From assembly GCA_002709085.1 (NCBI GenBank), contig PAPR01000065.1:1-64000 (forward strand): 64,000 nucleotides of DNA, given 5' to 3'. Within the stretch, counting starts at the first letter, position 1, and each line of letters starts with the position of its first letter. Shown in pieces: positions 1 through 7,935 of this stretch. The position numbers and the translations under genes were made by a program. A model generated the notes under the pieces. The model saw only the letters and a program-made list of their open reading frames with translations. It did no database searches and was not told the origin of the DNA. The stretch is from Pseudooceanicola sp. GTDB taxonomy: Bacteria; Pseudomonadota; Alphaproteobacteria; Rhodobacterales; Rhodobacteraceae.

Positions 1-1
1 C

Positions 2-2422
2 CGCTCCCCGGCTGGTGAACCGCTGCTGACCTTCAAACGTGGGGCCATTGTTCATTTCGCGATGGATCAGGACAACGTGTCGATGACCACGCGCCTGATG
101 AACGGCAAGACGCGGTTCCTGCCGTTCAATCGCGGGCGCGATGGCGGTGCCGGAAACCCCGATGTGCCGGGCGAGAACCGGGTCGCCTATCTCTACAAGG
201 ATCTGCCCGACACCAAGGCGGTCTTCTCGCGCGAGGTGCTGCTCGACCTGATCGGGCGGTTCATTCACCTTGAACGCTCGGGCGGCAAAGAGGTGGTGAT
301 CTTTCCCCGGTTCCAGCAATTCGATGCCGTGCGGAAGGTGTTGGAGGATGCGCGTTCCGAGGGCGCGGGGCAGAACTACCTCATTCAACACAGCGCCGGG
401 TCGGGCAAGTCGAACACCATCGCGTGGACCGCGCACCAGATCATCAACCTGCATGACACGGACGACCAGCCGTTGTTTGATACGGCGATCATCGTGACCG
501 ACCGTTTGGTGCTGGACCGGCAATTGCAGAACACCATCGGTGGGTTCGCCCAGACCGAGGGCGTGGTGAAGAAGATCGACGGCACGTCCCGCGATCTTAA
601 AGATGCCATCCTGAAAGGCGCGCGGATCATCATCACGACGATCCAGAAGTTCGGGACCGAGCATCTGGCGACAATCTCGGGTCAGGGGGGCAGGAACTTC
701 GCTGTGATCATTGACGAGGCACATTCGTCCCAATCCGGCAAGGCGGCGCAAGCGATGAGTGACGCGCTGACCCGCGATGCCACCAGCTCCGACGATATCG
801 AAGACATGGTTCTGTCCTTCCAGAAGGCGCGCGGGCCGCAGAAAAACATCTCGTTCCTCGCCTTCACCGCGACGCCGCGCAACGTCACGCTGGAACGGTT
901 CGGTCGCATCGGGTCAGACGGCAAACCGCACCCTTTCCACCTTTATTCGATGCGTCAGGCCATCGAGGAAGAGTTCATTGTCGATGTTCTGAAAAATTAC
1001 ACGACCTATGGCGCGTACTATCAGCTCGAAAAAACCATCGAAGACGACCCGGCCTTCAAAGGACGCAAAGCGCAGTCGCGCGTCGCGCGTTATGCCTCGC
1101 TGCATCCGACCGCCATTGATCAAAAAGTCGAAGTGATTGTCGAACACTTCCGCCGCCATGTCGCGGGCAAACTGAACGGTCAGGCGAAGGCGATGATCGT
1201 GACCCAAAGTCGCGAACATGCCTTGCGCTACTGGCAACAACTGAACCGTTATATCGAAGACAAGGGATATGCCGATCTGAAAGCGTTGGTCGCGTTCTCG
1301 GGCGATCTGACCGTCGATGGCAATGTCTGGACCGAGGCGACCGCGAACGGCTTTGCCGAAACCGAACTGCCGAAAAGGTTCGACACAGATGAATTCCAGA
1401 TCCTTGTCGTTGCCGAGAAATACCAGACCGGATTCGACCAACCCAAGCTTGTCGCGATGTATGTGGACAAGAAACTCGCCGGGTTGCAGGCGGTGCAAAC
1501 CCTTGCCCGGTTGAACCGCAGTTACGGCAAGGACAAACCCACATTCGTTCTCGACTTTCAGAACACGATGGAAGAGGTCAAAGAGGCGTTCGCGCCCTTC
1601 TTCGAGGCGACCGCGCTGGAAGAACGCACCGATCTGAACCAAATCTATGACCTAGAACAGCGCATCTCGTCCTCGACCTACATTCACAAAGACGAGGTCG
1701 AACGGTTTGCCGATCAGTTTTTCAAAGGTGATCTCACAACGCAGGACCGACTCAAATTGGAAGGCACGGTCCGTCTCGCAGTGGACCGGTATGAGCTGGA
1801 TGAAGACGAGGCACAACAAGAAGAGTTCCGCCAACTCCTGAAAAGTTTCCAGCGCTTCTACGCCTTCGTGGCACAGGTCGTGTCGCTCAACGATGCTTGG
1901 TTGGAGAAGCTCTACGCATACACAGCTTGGTTGTCGCGCCTTCTGCCGTCTCGGGACGTGCCTGCCGATATCACAATCACCGATGATATGCTGACCCTCG
2001 CCGCGTTCAAGTTGCAGAAGGGCGAGGAAGGGAGCGCATCGTTGAATGCGGGTGACACGCGCACGCTCGACCCGATCACCGAATTCGGCGCAAACCCTTA
2101 CACCGAGGAAGAAGAGAGGTCGTTGTCCGAGATCATCGACTCGTTCAACGAACGGCACGGCACCCAGTTCTCGCGTGAAGACTTCCTGCGGTTTGAGCGT
2201 GTAACGCGAGATATCATGGACGAAGACATGACCGAGATGGTCAAAAACAACCCGGCAGACGTGGTCTACAACGCGTTTTCGCAGGCGTTTTTCCAAGGTA
2301 TGGTCAGGGCGTTCCAGCAAGACAACGAGATGCGCAACATCGTCATGACCGACAAAGATGCGCGTGATCAGGCGACACGGCATTTCTTCAAACGGGCGCA
2401 GCGGCAGGCGCGAGAGGCATGA
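2..2422 (+). CDS. hsdR: Type I restriction endonuclease subunit R, 5' truncated by window edge
   Basis: HsdR is the motor and nuclease subunit of a type I restriction-modification complex, translocating DNA with ATP and cutting at a distance. The reading frame is open upstream of the track's ATG at 62 to the first base (it reads RSPAGEPLLTFKRG, typical just before the helicase part), so the gene starts outside the window and ATG 62 is internal. Seen in order, counted from ATG 62: Walker A QHSAGSGKS at about 110-118, DEAH box (IIDEAHSSQSG) near 216, motif III FLAFTATPR near 268, then the second RecA domain (EKYQTGFDQP, QTLARLNRS) and a charged C-terminal part. The N-terminal PD-(D/E)xK nuclease domain would lie in the missing part. 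hsdM and hsdS would be expected upstream, outside the window. The gene belongs to the island ending at tRNA-Asn. Confidence 0.95.
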   Translation, partial: RSPAGEPLLTFKRGAIVHFAMDQDNVSMTTRLMNGKTRFLPFNRGRDGGAGNPDVPGENRVAYLYKDLPDTKAVFSREVLLDLIGRFIHLERSGGKEVVIFPRFQQFDAVRKVLEDARSEGAGQNYLIQHSAGSGKSNTIAWTAHQIINLHDTDDQPLFDTAIIVTDRLVLDRQLQNTIGGFAQTEGVVKKIDGTSRDLKDAILKGARIIITTIQKFGTEHLATISGQGGRNFAVIIDEAHSSQSGKAAQAMSDALTRDATSSDDIEDMVLSFQKARGPQKNISFLAFTATPRNVTLERFGRIGSDGKPHPFHLYSMRQAIEEEFIVDVLKNYTTYGAYYQLEKTIEDDPAFKGRKAQSRVARYASLHPTAIDQKVEVIVEHFRRHVAGKLNGQAKAMIVTQSREHALRYWQQLNRYIEDKGYADLKALVAFSGDLTVDGNVWTEATANGFAETELPKRFDTDEFQILVVAEKYQTGFDQPKLVAMYVDKKLAGLQAVQTLARLNRSYGKDKPTFVLDFQNTMEEVKEAFAPFFEATALEERTDLNQIYDLEQRISSSTYIHKDEVERFADQFFKGDLTTQDRLKLEGTVRLAVDRYELDEDEAQQEEFRQLLKSFQRFYAFVAQVVSLNDAWLEKLYAYTAWLSRLLPSRDVPADITITDDMLTLAAFKLQKGEEGSASLNAGDTRTLDPITEFGANPYTEEEERSLSEIIDSFNERHGTQFSREDFLRFERVTRDIMDEDMTEMVKNNPADVVYNAFSQAFFQGMVRAFQQDNEMRNIVMTDKDARDQATRHFFKRAQRQAREA

Positions 2423-2597
2423 CCATCCCCAAGCCTTCTTGCAACGGTATCAAGCCTGCCACCTTGGAGCGCTGTGGCAGCTGGCCGCGTTCGATATGAA
2501 CAACATCAAGAACCGGTTCCGCTCCAATGACAAGAGCTGAACCGGTACGATAAATGTCAGTGATATTGGCAAGGTCGCAATCAACTTCATAAACCCG

Positions 2598-4157
2598 CTA
2601 CAAGGCCAGCTTGCGCGCGTCAGTCGGAAGCCGACTTAGGCCTTGCCGCCCCTCGCAAACTGGCTGGACAGTGGCATCGTTCATCCCGATATCACCAAGC
2701 CAAGCGCGGTAGTATTCATATCCAAGGCCATAGACGAATTGGTGGCCTCTGGGATTGAGCTGGATGTGCTGGCCCGCAATAAGCATTTGTTTTCGCTGAT
2801 TGGCACGTTTGGCAACGACGAAGAACAAGACATAGACCGGCACGAAAAGGTCCGATACTGGGTGCGCAACATTGACCGGAAGCGCTCGTCCTTCTGGCTG
2901 CAACTGCCCCACGGGAAATTCCACCCCGACTTCACCGTAATGCTGACCGATGGCCGCATTCTTGTTGTGGAATACAAGGGGGAGCATCTTTACGAAGGGG
3001 AGGCGCTTAAACGGCAGATTAGTGCCGTGTGGGCTGACGCCAGCAATGGACACTGCCTTTTTTGTATGCCGACGGCGCGAGACTTTGCCCTTATTGACCG
3101 TATGCTTGATTGAATTGACGGCATTGCCCAAAAGCGTGGAAGCGCTCGCCAACAGTTTCTGAATTGCACGCTTGACCCGGATTGGGCGACGCAAGGGCAC
3201 GAGCGCGCCCAAGTCAGTCGTCGCCTCAATCCAAGGCGTCGTGTGCGACGCAGGGTTGGAAAAAGACTTTTCTGTCCTCAACATTTTCTTCCGCTGTGCT
3301 GCATAGAGCGGAAACTTTGGCATTGGATTGTTGAGGGCGTATTCGACCCGCAGCTTGGCAACTTCGAAATACGATTTGTCGCGCTCGATTCCGATGAAAT
3401 TGAGGCCAGCCCAAGCCGCCGCCATTCCGGTCGCGCCTGTTCCCATAAATGCGTCCATCACGGTACCCCCCTCCGGGGTGACGAGCTTCAACAAATGGTA
3501 CATTAGCTGCACGGGCTTGACGCAGGGGCCGTGGTTCTTACGGCTCGTCGTGCCGTGGAGCGAGCGACCACTTTCGTCTCGTTTGTTCACCCGCTTTGCT
3601 TGCAAGTGTTCAACGCCGAGGTTTCGCTCGGTGGGGGATGGCTTTTTGTAGTCAAAGGTTGACTTTGTCATCTTGACGCCGGGAACGGTGTTTTTGACCC
3701 GAAGCCCCGAGTTTCCGTGCTTTTTACGGTGGGCCTTATATGTCTTTTCCAGCAACGGCTTCATAAACAAGCCGATTGGTTCTATTCCGGGTTTCACGCG
3801 GGCGTGGTGTAGGTCATCAATCATTTGGCACGCTGGTGTCCCGTTGTTATAGGTCCAGCCCATCCCAGATATGAGCGTGAAGCCGATATCTTCGAGCTGG
3901 CAGATTGTTCGGTGAAACCTGCGATGGTCTCCAAAGACCACAAGATATCCACCCGGCTTCAAGACCCGAAATGACTCTTCCCATATCGGAAGAAGGTTGA
4001 GGTTTTTGTCCCAGTAGTGGTCCAGTACTTCCTCGTATGGCGGATCGTACACTTGGGCGTCGACCGAGTTCGAATCGATTGATTTTAGTGTATCAAGGCA
4101 GTCAGCATTGATCAGCGCGGACAGTGTTTTAGCGTGGGTATCGAAAAGGTCTTTCAT
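2598..4157 (-). CDS. Site-specific DNA methyltransferase (beta class, N4/N6 type)
   Basis: Amino-methyltransferase acting on A-N6 or C-N4 in DNA. Motif IV DPPY lies near residue 39 and motif I (DAFMGTGATG) near residue 234. This IV-before-I order is that of the beta class. A middle target-recognition stretch contains many Lys/Arg. The track opens at 4253, but the ATG at 4157 (MKDLFDTHAK) has GGAG six bases upstream and matches how such enzymes begin (ADCLDTLKS), so I chose it. The last about 155-170 residues (from roughly residue 349) have no methyltransferase character and are exactly antisense to the Res remnant at 2643-3113. The native stop was probably lost and the frame now runs on through foreign sequence. 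The enzyme may still be active, since the motifs are intact. There is no intact cognate nuclease in view. Confidence 0.85.
   Translation of the reverse strand: MKDLFDTHAKTLSALINADCLDTLKSIDSNSVDAQVYDPPYEEVLDHYWDKNLNLLPIWEESFRVLKPGGYLVVFGDHRRFHRTICQLEDIGFTLISGMGWTYNNGTPACQMIDDLHHARVKPGIEPIGLFMKPLLEKTYKAHRKKHGNSGLRVKNTVPGVKMTKSTFDYKKPSPTERNLGVEHLQAKRVNKRDESGRSLHGTTSRKNHGPCVKPVQLMYHLLKLVTPEGGTVMDAFMGTGATGMAAAWAGLNFIGIERDKSYFEVAKLRVEYALNNPMPKFPLYAAQRKKMLRTEKSFSNPASHTTPWIEATTDLGALVPLRRPIRVKRAIQKLLASASTLLGNAVNSIKHTVNKGKVSRRRHTKKAVSIAGVSPHGTNLPFKRLPFVKMLPLVFHNKNAAIGQHYGEVGVEFPVGQLQPEGRALPVNVAHPVSDLFVPVYVLFFVVAKRANQRKQMLIAGQHIQLNPRGHQFVYGLGYEYYRAWLGDIGMNDATVQPVCEGRQGLSRLPTDARKLAL
2643..3113 (+). pseudogene. 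3' remnant of a DEAD/DEAH restriction helicase (Res-like)
   Basis: These 156 residues look like only the C-terminal end of a Res-type restriction helicase. The stretch KVRYWVRNIDRK...SFWLQLPHGKFHPDF...DGRILVVEYKG is the usual C-terminal nuclease-like segment of that family (D, ExK). No ATPase motifs precede it: the frame is closed by TAG at 2637, two codons before the TTG at 2643, so the 5' some 80-90 percent is gone. The remnant is entirely antisense to the 3' part of the methyltransferase gene on the other strand. I infer a restriction gene truncated by deletion, originally convergent with or near its methyltransferase partner. It could still make a small protein, but no good ribosome site is seen. 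Confidence 0.6.
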
Positions 4158-4544
4158 GGCAATCTCCATCAGTTGGTGTTGGTGGAGTGGACATGAACGG
4201 ATACTTCGTTTGGGCAATGCTGGTTTGGGGGTTGAGCAAAAGAAAATCTTCAATCGAACCGCAAGGCATTGAAATAAAATAAAAGAAATGTGTTGACTTT
4301 CAGGTTGTTCGGAAAATTCTGTTTTGATTGCGTCAAGGCTTTGGCGCGATTATCAGGTAATGTGGCGAGAAAGCGAGAAAATTGCGGCGAAGATTTGATT
4401 TGGCATGCTTGTGAATTAGCCATTGCTGCGAGTTGGCGTTTGCCGAAGCAAAGCGCTCCTCTCACCTTCACGCACGCAGGAAACGCAGGCCCTCTCGCGC
4501 GCGCGTGATAAGGGCACCCGCGCGCGTAAGGGCGGTTCCGCGTA
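4158..4544. other. Gene-free AT-richer stretch between methyltransferase and integrase
   Basis: No convincing coding sequence lies here. The part next to the methyltransferase start (about 4250-4400) is visibly richer in A/T than the surroundings and presumably holds the methyltransferase promoter, but I could not find a -35/-10 pair with good spacing. The short ORFs on the track here have no recognisable features. Confidence 0.4.
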
Positions 4545-6668
4545 TCAGCCGTTCGCGCTGTTTACAACTCGCAAGTGTGGGGCAGCCCTGTGGTAGGTTT
4601 TCCCGAACGGGGAGCGAACTCCATAGTGATTGATATCATTGAGGTCCACGTACTCTTTGAGAGCTTCGATGGTTTCGCCCAGCCGGTAATAGTTCTTGTG
4701 GGTCACATCGGTCTGTTCGTGTCCCATCAGACCCTTGCGGACATGATCAGGCACTTTTGCCCGCGCGAGTCTGACGTGAAACTCCGTTCGAAGCGCGTGG
4801 AAGTCCAGACCCGGCTTCTTGATGCCACGGCTTTCGGTGTAATAGCCGAACCGCTTCGACATGATCGCGCTCAACGTTCCCTTGGACTTTGAGCGCTCAA
4901 TATGTGGGAACAGGCGGCTTAGGCCCTGTTGACGACGAAGGGCAACAAGTTCTGGCAGGCCAATGTCAATCAAGGCCCTGTGCAGCGGAACGCTCCGAAA
5001 ACCGTTCTCCGACTTTACTTCCTGCGAGCCAATCTCGTTCTGGACCCGCACTGCCATGATCCCGGCGTCCGAGTAGAAGTCGTTCACCCGCAGTTGCAAA
5101 ATTTCTTCCAGCCGCAAGCCCGCGTACATTGCGATCAGCGGGCACCAGAAAAGCGGCTCGTCCTGTTCCGCCAGCTCGTTCTGGAAGATTTCCGAACCGA
5201 GAAGGGCGTAGATGTCTTCACCCCATCCGACCCGTTCCACGCGCCGTTCGCTGCGCTTGCGCCGTTTGATCTCGGATGTGGTCAGCGTACGCCCTTTGAA
5301 CGGGTTACCGTCAATCGCGCCGCTTTCGTGCGCAAAGGCGAGGATGGCGTGCAATGCTTGCTGATGGCGCTTCATCGTTGTCGCGGACAGCCGTACGACA
5401 CGGGCTGCGGCTGCGGCCTCTTCGATCTCACCGGGCGGCTTGCCCTCGCGTCTAAGATTCTCAATCAGTTCATTGATCCCGATTGTGTCGTGCTCGTCGG
5501 CGTCTTCAATAAACTGGCGCGCGGTGCGCTTGTCCTTGGACGATTTGCCAAAGTTCTTGGGAAGTCTTTGAAGCCAATCGTTGAATTCGATGACTTCCTC
5601 TTTGCCAATATCACACAGCGGAAGATCACCCACGATTTCAACGAACAATCGAACCGACGATTGCCAGTTCCGCAACGAGGTCCGTTCGAAGTTCCGGCCC
5701 GTCGCGGCATCGGCTGTCTCATCTTCGCGCGCGAGCGTGTAGCCTTGGCAGCGAAGGGCCAGGTACTTATCGGCAAAGTCGGCAAACTTCTGGTTGCTGT
5801 TCTTTCGCGGCGCAGTAGCAGGCGATGACTTTGGTTCAGGCGCGGGAACCATTCCGATTTTTTGTGCCGCGTCCATTGCTTCTTTCAACGCGAGCGGGAA
5901 AGCGGCGTTGGCATCGGACGGATCAAGGTTCAGCCGTTCGCAGGCATCCAAATATTCCGACAACGTCGCACGGAACGCGTGTGTGTGTAGGCCGAAATCT
6001 GACACGACATAGTCGGCATAATAGTCGTCGTTGGTTCGTGCGCCCTCACCGATATGGGCAAGGCGCGGGTGTTCCGGCTCATTTTCCGGGTCGAAAAGCT
6101 CACCACATTTTGCCCAGTAGTCATCGCCGCGATCCTCTTCATGGGCGAGGGCATCGCGCTCCGCTTGGCACATAGCTTCCGCTTCTGGGCTTTCTTCGAC
6201 CTGTGGGGTTGGCTGCGCGTCCGCAATGATCACCTTACCTTCGACACCGAGCGCCTTTCGCAAGTCCTGTTCCAAGATGCGGTAGGCGCGCAGCTTGACT
6301 CCATCGGGGAAGCTGGACGCTGGCCCGTGGGCGATCTTCTCGATCAGAGAACGGAAATGCTTGGCCATAGTCATCGCTATGGCGTCCATCATGTCGGTAT
6401 CAAATTCGTGTTCGTTCATCACTGCCTCGATCATCGCCCACGCACGCTCAAAATCCGCAGAGATGAAAGCGCCGAGAATGCGGGCTTCTCTCTTCGAACG
6501 GGTGCGCAAGCTCACGGCCATATGACCCCGCGCTTGCAGGCTGGTACCATTGTCGCAACAAGGCACTGATATTTGGTTATTTTGTGATGAATGGATGACA
6601 ATAACTGGATAGCGGCGGCGATACCACCACACGGCACCACGTTTCGTCAGGTAAGCAATGCGTCCCAT
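4545..6668 (-). CDS. Tyrosine recombinase / island integrase with DUF6538 N-terminus
   Basis: Site-specific recombinase likely responsible for integration of the island at tRNA-Asn. The N-terminus MGRIAYLTKRGAVWWYRRRYP resembles the DUF6538 segment found on phage-type integrases. A SAM-like core-binding region follows in the middle. The catalytic domain shows Arg in GLRLEEIL (about residue 516), HALR (about 624), GH (about 650) and the nucleophile candidate Tyr in HKNYYRLGET (about 660). At 707 residues it is longer than the usual 350-450, because of a charged insertion between the N-terminus and the core domain. The track begins at 6758, but that would start inside a terminator hairpin. The ATG at 6668 has GGAG six bases upstream. 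The gene begins about 120 bp from the tRNA 3' end, the usual position for a tRNA-targeting island. Confidence 0.9.
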   Translation of the reverse strand: MGRIAYLTKRGAVWWYRRRYPVIVIHSSQNNQISVPCCDNGTSLQARGHMAVSLRTRSKREARILGAFISADFERAWAMIEAVMNEHEFDTDMMDAIAMTMAKHFRSLIEKIAHGPASSFPDGVKLRAYRILEQDLRKALGVEGKVIIADAQPTPQVEESPEAEAMCQAERDALAHEEDRGDDYWAKCGELFDPENEPEHPRLAHIGEGARTNDDYYADYVVSDFGLHTHAFRATLSEYLDACERLNLDPSDANAAFPLALKEAMDAAQKIGMVPAPEPKSSPATAPRKNSNQKFADFADKYLALRCQGYTLAREDETADAATGRNFERTSLRNWQSSVRLFVEIVGDLPLCDIGKEEVIEFNDWLQRLPKNFGKSSKDKRTARQFIEDADEHDTIGINELIENLRREGKPPGEIEEAAAAARVVRLSATTMKRHQQALHAILAFAHESGAIDGNPFKGRTLTTSEIKRRKRSERRVERVGWGEDIYALLGSEIFQNELAEQDEPLFWCPLIAMYAGLRLEEILQLRVNDFYSDAGIMAVRVQNEIGSQEVKSENGFRSVPLHRALIDIGLPELVALRRQQGLSRLFPHIERSKSKGTLSAIMSKRFGYYTESRGIKKPGLDFHALRTEFHVRLARAKVPDHVRKGLMGHEQTDVTHKNYYRLGETIEALKEYVDLNDINHYGVRSPFGKTYHRAAPHLRVVNSANG

Positions 6669-6743
6669 CTTTGGCTCCGACTCTTTGGGCGCAGTAAAAA
6701 CCGCGCTTTGGGGCACAGAGGGATGAGAATGACCTTGCCAAAC

Positions 6744-6785
6744 AAAAAGCCCAGCCAAGTCACTGACTTTGCTGGGCTTTTTTGT
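6744..6785 (-). terminator. Intrinsic terminator between tRNA-Asn and integrase
   Basis: Inverted repeat AAAAAGCCCAGC ... GCTGGGCTTTTT (arms 6744-6755 and 6771-6782), with further imperfect pairing inside (CAAGTCA/TGACTTTG) and T-runs on both strands. It lies just after the tRNA-Asn 3' end in the tRNA's direction, so it most likely ends the tRNA transcript and insulates it from the integrase. Confidence 0.75.
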
Positions 6786-6788
6786 GAT

Positions 6789-6863
6789 TGGCTCCGGCGG
6801 TAGGGATCGAACCTACGACCAATTGATTAACAGTCAACTGCTCTACCGCTGAGCTACGCCGGA
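6789..6863 (-). tRNA. tRNA-Asn(GTT)
   Basis: On the minus strand a 75-nt cloverleaf is seen including encoded CCA: acceptor TCCGGCG/CGCCGGA with discriminator G, D-arm GCTCAGCGGTAGAGC, anticodon loop CTGTTAA (anticodon GTT) and T-arm GTAGGTTCGATCCCTAC. Its 3' end faces the integrase gene, so the T-arm to CCA segment (about 6789-6820) is the likely attachment core of the island. The second att copy would lie outside this window. Confidence 0.95.
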
Positions 6864-6953
6864 ACACGAGGGGGCGTATAGCAACCTCGATTCCGCGCGT
6901 CCAGTGGTGAAACGACTCTCAGGCGTACTTTTCCGGTCGGCCCCAGCGTCACG

Positions 6954-7883
6954 CTAGGTCAGGCGGAAAATGCTGGTGGTGCGCAGGGGCCGGTCCGTGG
7001 TGACACGACCACGCTCGGCAAGGTCGATGAGATGCGCGAGGACGTTTCGGGTCGCGGCCGGCAAGAGGTCGGGCGGAGTTTCCGTATAGACCTGGACGGC
7101 GATGCCGGTGGCGTCAGCGGGGCCGGAGCGGAGCGCTTCGAGGATCGAGGCTTCGCGTTGTTCGCGGTGCGCCACCAGCCAGTCGAGACGGGCGCCGGGA
7201 TCGGTGATGGCGGCTCCGTGGCCGGGCAGGTGCACCCGGGCAGGGTGCGCCCGCAGGGATCGGCAGCTCTGCATGAATTGCGTGAGATCCCCGTCGGGTG
7301 GAGAGACGATGGAGCTCGACCAGCCCATGACGTGATCGCCGGTCAGGATCGTGCCGTAGCCTGACCCGGTGTCGACATCAAAGCACAGGTGATTGCACTG
7401 GTGGCCGGGGGTCCAGAGCGCGGTGACGCGCCAGCCATCGCCAGCGACTTCCTGACCATCGGCAAGGGTTTCGTCGGGCATGAAATCGGCGTCGATTCCT
7501 TCGCCGCCGCCCATGCCGCCCTCGGCGCTCAACTCCCGCATGACGGCGGATTGTCCTGCCAGCGCGTCGCCATAGGCGAGGACCGGTGCACCGGTCTGCC
7601 GTGCCAGATCGGCCGCCAGGGGAGTGTGGTCGAGGTGCGCATGGGTGATGAAGATATGCGAGATATGTTCACCCTCTCGCAGCGCGCCCATGATGCCTGC
7701 CAGATGTGCGGTGCTTGGAGGACCGGGATCGACCACCGCGATGCCACCGCCTTCACCAATCAGATAGGTGTTGGTGCCGCGATAGGTGAAGGCCGAGGGG
7801 TTGTCGCACAGGATGCGGCGCAGGCCGGGCATGACCTCCTCGGGGATATGGGGGGTCGGGTTGAACTCATCGGGCTGGCGCAT
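6954..7883 (-). CDS. MBL-fold metallo-hydrolase
   Basis: Metallo-beta-lactamase fold hydrolase of 309 residues, of the LACTB2/glyoxalase II-like type. The sequence shows the GTNTYLIG strand near the N-terminus, the zinc motif THAHLDH (HxHxDH), a later GDHVMGW aspartate/histidine and PGHGAAI. The C-terminal helical winged part (HLIDLAERGRVTT) is typical of LACTB2-like proteins. The substrate cannot be told from sequence. The track starts at 8195, but that extension runs antisense through the kinase gene. The ATG at 7883 (MRQPDEFNPTPHIPEE) fits the family. It is divergent from the histidine kinase, 52 bp away. Confidence 0.9.
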   Translation of the reverse strand: MRQPDEFNPTPHIPEEVMPGLRRILCDNPSAFTYRGTNTYLIGEGGGIAVVDPGPPSTAHLAGIMGALREGEHISHIFITHAHLDHTPLAADLARQTGAPVLAYGDALAGQSAVMRELSAEGGMGGGEGIDADFMPDETLADGQEVAGDGWRVTALWTPGHQCNHLCFDVDTGSGYGTILTGDHVMGWSSSIVSPPDGDLTQFMQSCRSLRAHPARVHLPGHGAAITDPGARLDWLVAHREQREASILEALRSGPADATGIAVQVYTETPPDLLPAATRNVLAHLIDLAERGRVTTDRPLRTTSIFRLT

Positions 7884-7935
7884 ATGGGCGTCCTGTGCTT
7901 GTGTCTCGAAATGGCGGAACAGGTGCACCCTATAG

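Noticed and set aside
2358-2540. 60-residue ORF after hsdR on the plus strand
   Set aside because: It overlaps the hsdR end, has no ribosome site and no family character; the region looks like debris between hsdR and the Res remnant.
4168-4253. Upstream 32-codon extension of the methyltransferase ORF
   Set aside because: A better start with GGAG at the right distance is at 4157, and the extension is not methyltransferase-like.
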